The notes beneath the pieces were generated by a model that did not search any database, had not been told where the DNA came from, and saw nothing but the letters and a program-made list of their open reading frames with translations. A DNA stretch of 64,000 bases from Bacillota bacterium (GTDB lineage: Bacteria; Bacillota; UBA4882; UBA8346), in the NCBI GenBank assembly GCA_023400055.1, contig JAEXFN010000005.1, positions 186,001 to 250,000 on the forward strand, read 5' to 3'. This document shows positions 1-8,763 of this stretch, one piece after another; position 1 is the first letter of the stretch; every line of letters begins with the position of its first letter. The position numbers and the translations under genes are program-made.

Positions 1-1
1 G

Positions 2-721
2 GTAGTCGATCAGCCGCTGGCCATCGACGTCAACGGCACCCTTTGGAAACCCCAGAATTACGATAACAAATACCGCGGCCAGATCACGCTCCGCGCCGCG
101 CTGGAGGAATCGGTGAATACGGTCGCGGTTCAGCTGGTGCAGAGCCTGGGACCGGCCAATGTCTTCGAGCTGACGCGGCGGATGGGCCTGAAGAGCCTGG
201 TCAGCGAGGGGGAAAAGAACGATCGCAGCCTGGCGCCGTTGGCCCTGGGCGGACTGACCAAAGGGGTCACCCTGATGGAATTGACCGGCGCCTACAGCTC
301 CTTCGCCAATCAGGGCCTGCGGTCGGAACCCTTCGGCATCCTGCGGGTTTACAGCCGGGACGGGAAGCTGGTCTACCGGGGCCAGCTGCATCAGGAAAAG
401 GTGATTCCGCCCGGGACCGCGTCCACCCTGACTTCGATGATGGAAGGGGTCATTACCCGGGGAACCGGTATCCGCGCCAACATCGGCGTCAAGGCGGCCG
501 GCAAGACCGGCACCTCCAATTGGAACACCAACGGCTGGTTCATCGGGTATACCGATGAGTTGCTGGCCGGCGTGTGGATCGGCAATGATCAGGAGAGCAA
601 GCCGCTGGAGGTCAAGGGTGTAGCCTTAGGAAGCGGGATGGCCTCAGAGATCTGGGGCCGATTTTTGGGACAGGTTCTGGCCAAGCCCGTCGCAGTTCCG
701 CGAAACTCGCCAGCACGATGA
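2..721 (+). CDS. Penicillin-binding protein 1A-type, C-terminal part (5' end outside the window)
   Basis: This is the transpeptidase half of a class A penicillin-binding protein, which cross-links peptidoglycan outside the membrane. The frame is open from base 2, so the gene begins before the window. Visible are the PBP1A-type stretch NYDNKYRGQITLR, the SxN motif (SVN, near base 110), the KTG motif (GKTGTSNW, near base 500) followed by GWFIGYTDELLAGVWIGND, and a GSGMASEIWGRF stretch that normally closes the domain. The tail after it is short and has no extra domain. The SxxK serine lies upstream of the window. The last 110 bases overlap the convergent flippase gene, which is long for a tail-to-tail overlap. 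The family assignment is secure; the exact paralogue is not. Confidence 0.93.
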   Translation, partial: VVDQPLAIDVNGTLWKPQNYDNKYRGQITLRAALEESVNTVAVQLVQSLGPANVFELTRRMGLKSLVSEGEKNDRSLAPLALGGLTKGVTLMELTGAYSSFANQGLRSEPFGILRVYSRDGKLVYRGQLHQEKVIPPGTASTLTSMMEGVITRGTGIRANIGVKAAGKTGTSNWNTNGWFIGYTDELLAGVWIGNDQESKPLEVKGVALGSGMASEIWGRFLGQVLAKPVAVPRNSPAR

Positions 722-1982
722 AGATCTGGGCGATATTGAAGGCCCAGGCCGCTCCGTTGATCCCCAGAAGCGGGGTCAGGCAGACCAGGAGCCCGGTCTT
801 CAATCCGGTGGACCAGAGGCTCAGGACGAGGATCTTGTCGGTCTTGCCGATCGAGGCCAGGATCGAGATGTTGAGGATGGAGATTCCGGTGAAAGGCAAA
901 CCGATGACCGACAGCCGAATCAAGTGGACCGGCGAGAGATCGTTGTATAAGAAAAGCGACAGCCACGGGGCGCTGGAAAGGATCAGGATGAAACCGCCCA
1001 GGCAGATGGCGAGCGTGGCGCCATAGAATAACAGAATTTTGGAATGAATTTTGCGCAGCCGGTTGGTTTTGGCGTCCGAACTGATCTGCGGCGAAAGCAC
1101 CGCCGCCAGCGGCCCGATGAAGATCAGCGGGAAATAGGCCACCGGTTCGGCCATGCCGGCCAGCTTGCCGAATAAGCCGGTGCTCTCAAAGACGGAATAC
1201 CCGCCCTGGATCAAAAAGTAGGGGATGATCACCCCTTCGCTGGCCAGACTGATCGAGGTCACGATCTGATTCAGCAGCAGCGGCAGGGAATAACCGAGGA
1301 TCTCCGTCCGGGGCAGGCCCGGGTCCGGAGCGGCCACCGCTTCGCCGGTCAGGCGGTGCCGGGATAAGAAGAACAACAAAGTAGCCAGGCACGCCACTTC
1401 CCCCATGGTCAAACCCCATACCGGCATGGCGTAAATCGAAATGGGCAGCCACGCCGCAGCGAAGGCCACCAGTAGCACGGTGGTGGAGATTTCGGCGGTC
1501 TGCTCGGTCACCTCGGAACAGGCGGTGGGCGCCATTTTGGACAGTCCCTGGAAATAGCCGCGCACGATCGCCGAGAGCGCCGAGAAGGGAATGGCCAGGG
1601 CGACGACGTAGAGGCCCTCCTGCACCCGGAAATCGGTGAAAACGTGCCGGGCCAGCAGCGGCGCGGTCGCCAGCAGCAAGGCCATGATGGTCAACGAGGT
1701 TCCGAAGACGATCCGCATGGCTTGGCAGCGCAACTCGGTCATGCGCCGGTAATCGCGGAGGCTGGCATATTCGGAGACCCACTTGATCAAGGCCATCGGC
1801 AGGCCGATGGTGGCGACGCCGCTCAGAAGGCGATAGACCGGGTAGACCATTTGCAGGATGCCCAGGCCCTCCGAGCCGATCTGGCGGGCCAGCCAGATCC
1901 GGTAGCAGGTTCCGGCCAACTGGACCAACAACCCCGAGCCGACCAGATAAAAAAAATTGACCAAATTCGGCCGCCGCCGCAT
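612..1982 (-). CDS. MOP-superfamily polysaccharide/lipid flippase (SpoVB/MurJ-like)
   Basis: A 456-residue polytopic membrane protein of the multidrug/oligosaccharidyl-lipid/polysaccharide flippase superfamily, closest in style to SpoVB-type proteins that move lipid-linked glycans in spore formers. Hydrophobic segments run through the whole length. The N-terminus (NLVNFFYLVGSGLLVQL, then the GSEGLGILQMVYPVYRL stretch) is typical of SpoVB relatives. I chose the ATG at 1982 because GGGGGAG sits five bases upstream; an ATG at 2000 is also possible but has a poorer site. It is slightly shorter than most SpoVB proteins (about 500 residues). Its 3' end overlaps the penicillin-binding protein gene by 110 bases. 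A role in moving cell-wall or spore-glycan precursors is inferred from family and context only. Confidence 0.88.
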   Translation of the reverse strand: MRRRPNLVNFFYLVGSGLLVQLAGTCYRIWLARQIGSEGLGILQMVYPVYRLLSGVATIGLPMALIKWVSEYASLRDYRRMTELRCQAMRIVFGTSLTIMALLLATAPLLARHVFTDFRVQEGLYVVALAIPFSALSAIVRGYFQGLSKMAPTACSEVTEQTAEISTTVLLVAFAAAWLPISIYAMPVWGLTMGEVACLATLLFFLSRHRLTGEAVAAPDPGLPRTEILGYSLPLLLNQIVTSISLASEGVIIPYFLIQGGYSVFESTGLFGKLAGMAEPVAYFPLIFIGPLAAVLSPQISSDAKTNRLRKIHSKILLFYGATLAICLGGFILILSSAPWLSLFLYNDLSPVHLIRLSVIGLPFTGISILNISILASIGKTDKILVLSLWSTGLKTGLLVCLTPLLGINGAAWAFNIAQIFIVLASFAELRRAWPEPVPKIGPRSLRPSRFLRLHP

Positions 1983-2170
1983 CCAATCTCCCCCGTTCAT
2001 TGCATCCTATGGAGATGGTATTCCGAATATACCAAGTCATTCCCCGGGGTAATCACGAATTAACAAAGGTTTAGCTGCCAATTATGAAGATTAATCCGGT
2101 TCGATATGAGTCACGCCCGGGTTTCTCTTTACCGGAGCGGAGACTTTAAATGGCTTAAGGAGTTTGCGCA

Positions 2171-2380
2171 GTAACTGAATGAGTTTGCTCAGTTACTGAA
2201 GGATCAGTTTTTGTAACTAAATGAACTGATTCAGTAACGAAACGAACTGATTTAGTAACCTAACCAACTGATTCAGTAACTGAATGAACATGTTCAGTAA
2301 CCAAACAAGTACTTTCGGTAACTGAATGAGCAGGTTTGGTAACTAAATAAAGATATTCAGTAACAGAATAAACAATTTGG
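2171..2380. repeat. 21-bp-period tandem array A (10 units)
   Basis: GTAAC or GTTAC occurs at 2171, 2192, 2213, 2234, 2255, 2276, 2297, 2318, 2339 and 2360, so ten anchors fall at exactly 21-bp steps. Between anchors the units drift (roughly GTAACtgAAtgAactgatt plus two bases). All three plus-strand frames are closed by stops built into the unit, so it is not coding in that direction. It lies in the divergent promoter region between the flippase and the chemoreceptor. Its units resemble those of array B at 19849-20026. Confidence 0.9.
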
Positions 2381-2579
2381 GAATGAAAAGCGCTGGCGAA
2401 GGATTTCCGGGAATTAAAACCGGACCCCAAACGGTCCGCCGGCGGCGTTTTTTTGAATCGCTCCGGCCGCAAGTCTTAAAGGAAAATTAATGATTTGAGC
2501 AGGGGGGCTTTATATTACTGCGCTATCATGGGAGCAACGGATCTTGCTCTGAAACACACTTTGACAAGGAGGTCACGCC

Positions 2580-5500
2580 ATGAATTTTAAGCAGCGATGG
2601 GATTTTGGGCAGTTGAGTCTGGCGGGAAAGATCGTCTTGGTAATGGTCTCGGTGCTCCTTATCGGTTATACTTGCATGTTGGCCATCATTTTGCCGCGCA
2701 TCCACGCGGACAGTCTCAGCCAGGCGGAAGCTCTGGCGGAACAGCTGGCTGATTCCTATGCGGCCAAGGTTACCGGGCAACTGAATGCGTTGAAGGGATT
2801 GACCCAGGATTTGGCGACTCAGGTTGAAACCTTCCGCAAAGCGGGTCTCACTTCGCGCGCGGCGGTCATCGCAACCGAAAAAAGGTTTTTAGAAAATTAT
2901 CCGGCCGCCTTGGGGGTGGCCGTGGCTTACGAGCCCGGCAGGTATGACCGGCTGGACGCCCAGTACGCCGGAAAAACCGGCTTCGGCGCGGATGGCCGGT
3001 TCATCCCCTATGTATCGCGCTCCGGGGCGAAGCTGGTTGTCGAAGGCGCCTACGATTCCGGCGACGATATCACCTGGTATACTGTTCCCAAAGCGACCAA
3101 GCGGATTTATTTGGCCGAACCATATTTCGATACGATTAACGGCCGGCGGGTGCTGATGACTTCGATCGTCTATCCCATCCTGGACCGGGGCGAATTCATC
3201 GGGGTCGTCGACGTGGATTATGCGCTGAACGATTTTCAGGCGATGATCGATAAGCTCCGGCCCTCGGGCGGCTACGCGGCGGTCATCAGCAATCGGGGAA
3301 CCTTCGTGGCTTGCTCCGGAAAGCCGGAACGGATCGGCAAGAATATCGCCCGGATTTCCAAAGACGGCGCGATCGTCAAGCGGATTGCCCAGGGGCGCCG
3401 GTTCAGTCTTTACGACCGGTCGGACGGCGCGATGGGGACCACGCTGAACAGTTACTCGCCCATCCGGATTCAGGGCGCGGCGGCGAATTGGGCGTTCGGC
3501 GCGGTGATTCCGCAAAAAAACATTCTCGAAAAGTATAACCGCTTGCAATTTTGGATCATCCTCATCGCCGCGGTCTGCGTCGGCGCGATCGTCGCGGCCA
3601 TCTTCGCCATCATCCGGCGCGTGGTCAGCGAACCCTTGGCCCAAGTGGTGCTGATGCTGCAGGAAATGGCCCGCGGCCGTTTGAGCAAGCGCTTGGCCTT
3701 GCGGCGCCGCGATGAGATCGGAATGATGGCCGCGACGTTGGACGATTTCGCGGATCAATTGCAAAATGTGGCGGTCGCGGCGATTCAAAAGATCGCCGCC
3801 GGGGATCTGGATATCGCGATCGCCGAGTGGGATGAGGGGGATGAGATCCGGCCGGCCTTGCAACAAACCGTTCAAACCTTACGCAATTTGATCGCCGAGG
3901 TCAACGCCTTGGGAATGGCGGCCAAGGAGGGTAGGCTGACGGAACGCGGCGCGACAGAGGCTTTTTCCGGCGCCTGGGGCGAACTGGTCGACAGTTTTAA
4001 CCAAACTTTCGCCGTGGTGGTCGAACCGTTGCGGGTCGCCTCCGCTTATCTGGCGCAAATCGGGCGCGGCGAGATCCCGGCGCCGCTTACCGCCGCTTAT
4101 CGGGGCGACCTGAACCAGTTGAAGGAGAGCATCAATGCCTGCGTTGCGGGGCTGGGCGCGTTGGTCGAGAGCGACCGGATCCTGCAAAAGATGGCGGTCA
4201 ATGATTACAGCGAGGACATTTCCGGGTCGTACCGCGGGATTTACGGCGAGATCGCTCAAGCCATCGCGGCGGTGCGGCAACGCCTGCTCGGCCTGCAGGA
4301 CCTCGCCGGCCATGTGGCGGACGGGGACTTTCAGGATCTGGCCGTTTTGCGGCGGATCGGCAAGTATAGCGAGCAGGACCGGCTGATTCCGCTGTTCATC
4401 GCCATGATGGAGCGGGTGCAGGCCTTGGTGAACGAGACCATCCGGCTATCCCGGTCCGCGGCGGCCGGCCAGTTGGAGCTGCGCGGCGAAGTCAGCCATT
4501 TTACCGGGGAATACCGCCGGGTCATCGAGGGCTTTAATCAGACCCTGGACGCTATCGTCCTGCCCCTGGATGAGGTCAGACAGGTGCTGAAACAGATCGG
4601 AATGAACGATTTTACGGCGGCGCTCGACACGGCAAGATACCAGGGAATGCTCGGCGAGCTGGCGGCGGACGTCAACGAGGTCCGGACCCGGTTGCTGGCG
4701 GTGCAGGAGGTGGTCATCAGGATTGCCCACGGGGATATCAGCCTGCTGGAGGAGAAAAAACTCACCGGGAAACGTTCGGCGAAGGATCAGTTAATCCCGG
4801 CCCTGGTTGCGATGATGGAGACCATTCAAGCGCTCATCGCCGAAGTGGACGGGCTGACCCGCTCGGCAATCCATGGCGATTTGCGGGTGCGGGGCGATCA
4901 GACGCAATTCGCCGGGGGTTATGGTCAAATCGTGGCCGGTTTTAACCGGACCTTGGATGCGGTGATCCAGCCCATCGATGAAGCTGCCGCCGCCTTGGAC
5001 GAGATTGCCGCGGGGCGATTGGCGGTCCGGATGACCGGGGTTTATGAAGGCGATCACCGGAAGATCGCTGTGGCGCTGAACCACACCATTGATACGTTCA
5101 ACGAGGTCCTGGGCGAACTCAATCATTCGGCCGGACAAGTTGCCGCAGCGGCCGGGCAGGTCGCCAATTCCAGCCAAATGCTCTCGCAGGCCGCTAGCGA
5201 ACAGGCCGGCACAATCCAGGAGATTACCGCCACCGCCGGCGCAATTGCCCAGCAGACCCGGCAAAACGCCCGCAGCGCCGACCAAGCCCATCGGCTGACC
5301 GAAGAGACCAAGGCTTTTGCGATTGAGGGCGAATCGCGGATGGGCGCGATGCTGGAAGCGATGGCTGCCATTCATGAGGAGGCCGGCAATATCGCCAAGA
5401 TTATCAAGGTGATCGACGAGATTGCTTTCCAGACCAATATTTTGGCGTTAAATGCCGCCGTCGAAGCGGCCCGGGCCGGACAGCACGGCAAGGGCTTCGC

Positions 5501-5876
5501 CGTGGTGGCCGAGGAGGTGCGGGGGTTGGCGACGCGCAGCGCCGGAGCGGCCCGGGAGACCGCCGCATTGATCGAGAGTTCGCTCCACAAGGCCGAAACC
5601 GGCAGACAGATCGCCGCGCAAACGGATGAGGCCTTGCACCGGATCGTGATGGGGGTCGGTACTGCCGCAGATCTAGTGCGAGCGATTGCGCTGGCTTCCA
5701 ATGAACAGGCTTCGGGCATCGCCCTGGTTGACCAGGGGCTGAGCCAAGTGGCCCGGGTGACCCAGGGCAATTCGGCAGCGGCCGAGCAGAGTGCCGCCGC
5801 CAGCCAGGAGATGTCCGGCCAAGCCGAGTTGCTAAAGGGCCTGGTCGGGAAGTTCCAGCTTCGCGACGCCGGCTGA
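2580..5876 (+). CDS. Methyl-accepting chemotaxis protein with Cache sensor and a poly-HAMP stalk
   Basis: A 1098-residue transmembrane chemoreceptor. Segment 1 (residues about 17-38) and segment 2 (about 325-350) bracket an extracellular double-Cache-like sensor. A canonical HAMP follows at about 351-405. Then come roughly seven HAMP-like or linker repeats up to about residue 850, recognisable by recurring phrases such as YRGDLNQLKESIN, FTGEYRRVIEGFNQTLDA, FAGGYGQIVAGFNRTLDA and YEGDHRKIAVALNHT. The C-terminal signalling hairpin holds the conserved tip IDEIAFQTNILALNAAVEAA at about residues 943-962, which contacts CheA and CheW. The start is set by AAGGAGG eight bases before the ATG. No che genes are adjacent. 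The ligand is unknown; Cache domains usually bind small organic molecules. The many HAMP units are unusual. Confidence 0.95.
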   Translation: MNFKQRWDFGQLSLAGKIVLVMVSVLLIGYTCMLAIILPRIHADSLSQAEALAEQLADSYAAKVTGQLNALKGLTQDLATQVETFRKAGLTSRAAVIATEKRFLENYPAALGVAVAYEPGRYDRLDAQYAGKTGFGADGRFIPYVSRSGAKLVVEGAYDSGDDITWYTVPKATKRIYLAEPYFDTINGRRVLMTSIVYPILDRGEFIGVVDVDYALNDFQAMIDKLRPSGGYAAVISNRGTFVACSGKPERIGKNIARISKDGAIVKRIAQGRRFSLYDRSDGAMGTTLNSYSPIRIQGAAANWAFGAVIPQKNILEKYNRLQFWIILIAAVCVGAIVAAIFAIIRRVVSEPLAQVVLMLQEMARGRLSKRLALRRRDEIGMMAATLDDFADQLQNVAVAAIQKIAAGDLDIAIAEWDEGDEIRPALQQTVQTLRNLIAEVNALGMAAKEGRLTERGATEAFSGAWGELVDSFNQTFAVVVEPLRVASAYLAQIGRGEIPAPLTAAYRGDLNQLKESINACVAGLGALVESDRILQKMAVNDYSEDISGSYRGIYGEIAQAIAAVRQRLLGLQDLAGHVADGDFQDLAVLRRIGKYSEQDRLIPLFIAMMERVQALVNETIRLSRSAAAGQLELRGEVSHFTGEYRRVIEGFNQTLDAIVLPLDEVRQVLKQIGMNDFTAALDTARYQGMLGELAADVNEVRTRLLAVQEVVIRIAHGDISLLEEKKLTGKRSAKDQLIPALVAMMETIQALIAEVDGLTRSAIHGDLRVRGDQTQFAGGYGQIVAGFNRTLDAVIQPIDEAAAALDEIAAGRLAVRMTGVYEGDHRKIAVALNHTIDTFNEVLGELNHSAGQVAAAAGQVANSSQMLSQAASEQAGTIQEITATAGAIAQQTRQNARSADQAHRLTEETKAFAIEGESRMGAMLEAMAAIHEEAGNIAKIIKVIDEIAFQTNILALNAAVEAARAGQHGKGFAVVAEEVRGLATRSAGAARETAALIESSLHKAETGRQIAAQTDEALHRIVMGVGTAADLVRAIALASNEQASGIALVDQGLSQVARVTQGNSAAAEQSAAASQEMSGQAELLKGLVGKFQLRDAG

Positions 5877-6085
5877 CTTCGCGCTAATGCAGGCGATGTA
5901 GGTATTATTCCAAAGATCGGTTTCATAATAGGAATGGGCTGCAACGGAATATCCGATAAAAAAATATAAATGACTTGCGCGAGAGCCCCGGGGTTAACAA
6001 ATTATCCCTACTTGCTGATTGTCTGGCGTCTCCCGGTATGTTATGCTGGGAATGAAGTTTTATAAAAATAGCGCCGACAATAACG

Positions 6086-6160
6086 GAAGCCGGCTGTGCC
6101 GTGGGAACCCGTCACGAGTGGAAAGGGTGCCTCCCACGATGTTTGGGCGGAAGCCGGCCG
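6086..6160 (+). ncRNA. Candidate structured leader upstream of the DUF2161 gene
   Basis: Nested complementary segments are visible. GCCGGC (6089-6094) can pair with GCCGGC (6153-6158); inside it GTGGGA (6101-6106) pairs with TCCCAC (6132-6137) and ACCC (6107-6110) with GGGT (6125-6128). A promoter-like TTGTCT...TATGCT lies upstream and the next gene starts at 6190. I could not match it to a known riboswitch class. It may simply be a stable 5' leader. Confidence 0.3.
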
Positions 6161-6189
6161 GTGGAAAGTGAAATAGGGGAGCTGTCCGG

Positions 6190-6981
6190 ATGGCTCAGGT
6201 GATCAAGGAGATCGATCTCTTCCCGCCGGTGCGGGATTTCTTATCCAAACGGGGTTTTGAGGTCCGCAGCGAAGTGCGGCATTGCGACATTACCGCGCTC
6301 AAGGACGAGCAGCTGGTCGTGGTGGAACTCAAGCGGAACCTGAGCGTGGAGTTGTTGGTTCAAGCCGCGCAGCGTCAAAAGATAGCCGACGCGGTCTATG
6401 TCGCGATTCCCAAGCCCAAAAAGCGGCTGTTCGGTGCCGGCTGGCGGGATCTCTGCCATCTGTTGCGCCGCCTGGAATTGGGGCTGTTGCTGGTCAGCCT
6501 GGAGGATGGCTTCTCCTATGTGGAAGAAGCCCTGGCGGCCCAGCCGTTTGACCGGGAGAAAAGCAGGCAGCAGAACCGGAAGCAGCGCCAGCAGTTGCTG
6601 CGCGAGGCACGGGGCCGAAGTTTGGATTGCAACACCGGCGGCAGCCGGGGCGTGAAATTGGTCACCGCCTACCGGGAAAGCGCCTTGTATATTGCTTGTT
6701 GCCTCGAGCGCTTCGGCCCGTTGTCCACCCGACAATTGCGGGAGCGCGGCGCGGCACCGCGGAAAACCGCTCCGATCTTGCAGCGCAATGTTTACGGCTG
6801 GTTTGAGCGGATCGCTCAAGGACATTACGGTTTAAGCACCGCCGGCCGGGAGGAACTGGACGCGGCTGCCTACGCGGAACTGGTGGCTTATTACCGGCAA
6901 AAGGTCGCCGCGTTGGAGCAGCCGCCCACCGAAGCGAAAAGCGCGGGGGACCGAGACCAAAAAGGAGGAGAATGCCGATGA
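6190..6981 (+). CDS. DUF2161-family protein with a PD-(D/E)XK nuclease-like fold
   Basis: A 263-residue soluble protein. The N-terminal 110 residues show the restriction-endonuclease-like core: an acidic DIT motif (residues about 33-35) followed by VVVELK (about 42-47), as expected for D...ExK metal-binding residues. A basic linker (about 120-140, rich in R, Q and K) leads to a C-terminal winged-helix-like part (about 155-220) with the phrase RFGPLSTRQLRERGA. This arrangement fits proteins annotated as DUF2161 domain-containing phosphodiesterases, whose substrate is not known. The ATG follows GGGGAG by eight bases. The stop overlaps the next start by four bases (ATGA), so it is translationally coupled to the dehydrogenase. 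The fold is fairly sure, the activity is not. Confidence 0.8.
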   Translation: MAQVIKEIDLFPPVRDFLSKRGFEVRSEVRHCDITALKDEQLVVVELKRNLSVELLVQAAQRQKIADAVYVAIPKPKKRLFGAGWRDLCHLLRRLELGLLLVSLEDGFSYVEEALAAQPFDREKSRQQNRKQRQQLLREARGRSLDCNTGGSRGVKLVTAYRESALYIACCLERFGPLSTRQLRERGAAPRKTAPILQRNVYGWFERIAQGHYGLSTAGREELDAAAYAELVAYYRQKVAALEQPPTEAKSAGDRDQKGGECR

Positions 6982-7712
6982 ATTTATCGGGCAACACGGT
7001 TCTCATCACCGGAGGCGCCTCCGGCATCGGGTTGGCATTCGCGGCCCGTTTTTTGAAAGCCGGCAATCAAGTGCTGGTTTGCGGCCGCCGCGAAGCAAAA
7101 TTGCAGGAGGCCCAAAGAAATTTCCCCGAATTGCACACCTACGTCTGTGACGTGGCGCGGCCGAAGGAGCGCGAAGCGCTGTTCCGCTGGGCGAGCCATT
7201 TTCCCAATCTGAATGTGCTGGTCCATAACGCCGGGATTCAACAGCGGATCGATCTGTTGCAACCGGCTGGGGATTGGAGCCATTATTACCAGGAAATCGC
7301 GGCCAACCTGGAGGCGCCGCTCCACCTGTCCATGCTGTTTATCCCGCAGCTCACCGCGCAAAGCCGTGCCGCGATCATCAACGTCTCCTCCGGATTGGCT
7401 TTTACGCCGATGGCCGCCGCGCCGATTTACTGCGCCACCAAGGCGGCGTTGCATTCATTCACCATGAGCCTGCGTCACCAACTCTCGCAAACCCCGGTCG
7501 AAGTCATCGAGGTGGCGCCGCCGGCGGTAAACACCGATCTGGGCGGGCCCGGCCTCCATACGTTCGGCGTGCCGGTGGAGCAGTTTGCCGACGCCGTATT
7601 CGCGGGTTTGGCGGAAGGGCGGCTGGAAATCGGCTACGGTTCGTCCGAACGTTCCTTCCGGATGTCCCGCGACGAGATCGACGCTGCCTTCCAAAGGATG
7701 AACCATCGTTAA
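6978..7712 (+). CDS. Short-chain dehydrogenase/reductase (SDR)
   Basis: A 244-residue classical SDR oxidoreductase. It has the Rossmann dinucleotide motif TGGASGIG near residue 10, an NAG-type motif (VHNAGIQ, about residue 80), the active-site serine in NVSSGLA (about 135) and the catalytic YxxxK (YCATK, about 150). The cofactor loop CGRREAKL suggests NADP(H). The start at 6978 is favoured over 6972 because it gives an ATGA overlap with the upstream stop and proper spacing from AAAGGAGG. The YCATKAALHSF context resembles DltE-type SDRs. The substrate cannot be read from the sequence. A strong terminator follows. Confidence 0.92.
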   Translation: MNLSGNTVLITGGASGIGLAFAARFLKAGNQVLVCGRREAKLQEAQRNFPELHTYVCDVARPKEREALFRWASHFPNLNVLVHNAGIQQRIDLLQPAGDWSHYYQEIAANLEAPLHLSMLFIPQLTAQSRAAIINVSSGLAFTPMAAAPIYCATKAALHSFTMSLRHQLSQTPVEVIEVAPPAVNTDLGGPGLHTFGVPVEQFADAVFAGLAEGRLEIGYGSSERSFRMSRDEIDAAFQRMNHR

Positions 7713-7741
7713 CCAGAACGGCAAAATCGTCTGATTGCGCA

Positions 7742-7767
7742 AACGCGGGGCTCCCCGCGTTTTTTTG
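7742..7767 (+). terminator. Rho-independent terminator after the SDR gene
   Basis: A nine-base GC-rich stem (AACGCGGGG with CCCCGCGTT), a two-base loop and a run of seven T residues follow the SDR stop codon by about 30 bases. Confidence 0.9.
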
Positions 7768-7873
7768 TTAAATTTCCGTAAGCCGGAGTTGGAATAAATT
7801 GTAGCTTACCGGCGTAAATAATGTTCAGGGACTCATAAGCATCCGACCATTCTGCAGGTTAGAGGAGTTTACC

Positions 7874-8731
7874 TTGAGAATATTGATTACCGGTGCCAAA
7901 GGCCAATTGGGAACGGCCTTGACGGAGGTTCTGACCGGCGACTCATTGGAACTGATCGATCTGCCGCAACTCGATCTGACTTCCTTTTCAAACACTGTGG
8001 ATCGGGTGAAGGGATTTCAACCGGAGCTCGTAATTCATTGCGCCGCCAAGACCGATGTGGATGACTGCGAGCTAAAACCGGATGAAGCCTACCGGCAGAA
8101 TGTGGCGACCACCCGCAACGTGGTGAATGCTTGTCAACAGATCCGGGCCGAAATGGTTTATATTTCGACCGACTATGTTTTCGACGGGCAAAGCGATGCG
8201 CCTTATCGGGAATACGCCGAATGCAATCCACTGAATTTTTACGGCAAGACCAAATGGATGGGCGAGGAGATCGTCAAGGCCCATCTCAACCGCTTTTATA
8301 TTATCCGGACGGCCTGGCTTTTCGGCGATACCGGCAAGAATTTTGTCCGGACCATCATCAACCGGATGCAAGCGCCGGGACCGTTGCGGGTCGTGGATGA
8401 CCAGCGCGGATCGCCGACCTACGCCGCGGACTTGGTCCGGGCAATCGAGCGGCTGATCCGGACCAGGGCTTATGGCATCTACCATATTACCAACGAGGGC
8501 AGTTGCACCTGGTTTGAGTTTACCCAATTGATCGCCGCCGCGATGGGCCAGAACCAAATTCCGATAGAACCCATCACTACCCAGGACTTAAACCGCCCCG
8601 CCCTCCGGCCCCGTTACAGCGTATTGGGGAAAAGCCTGCTATCGGAGTTAGGAATCGCGCTGCCGCCTTATCAGGATGCATTAATGCGGTTCATCAAACG
8701 GAATTTCGCCGCAAATGATAGCGGAAGATAG
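7874..8731 (+). CDS. rfbD: dTDP-4-dehydrorhamnose reductase
   Basis: The last enzyme of dTDP-L-rhamnose synthesis, reducing dTDP-4-keto-L-rhamnose with NAD(P)H. The 285-residue protein has the extended-SDR N-terminus MRILITGAKGQLGTAL, the family phrase VIHCAAKTDVDDCE, the STDYVFDG block, the catalytic YGKTKWMGE (YxxxK) and the RTAWLFG motif, all diagnostic of RfbD/RmlD. The start is a TTG, with AGAGGAG seven bases upstream. The other rml genes are not in the window. A GT2 glycosyltransferase follows 32 bases later, and a rhamnosyl O-methyltransferase-like gene lies at 16033, which supports a rhamnose-containing surface glycan. Confidence 0.94.
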   Translation: MRILITGAKGQLGTALTEVLTGDSLELIDLPQLDLTSFSNTVDRVKGFQPELVIHCAAKTDVDDCELKPDEAYRQNVATTRNVVNACQQIRAEMVYISTDYVFDGQSDAPYREYAECNPLNFYGKTKWMGEEIVKAHLNRFYIIRTAWLFGDTGKNFVRTIINRMQAPGPLRVVDDQRGSPTYAADLVRAIERLIRTRAYGIYHITNEGSCTWFEFTQLIAAAMGQNQIPIEPITTQDLNRPALRPRYSVLGKSLLSELGIALPPYQDALMRFIKRNFAANDSGR

Positions 8732-8763
8732 TTCAACTGATATAGCTCACGGAGGTTCATTGG

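Noticed and set aside
2171..2380. CRISPR array
   Set aside because: Units abut with no unique spacers, the repeat itself is not conserved and no cas gene is present. The same holds for the other 21-bp arrays.
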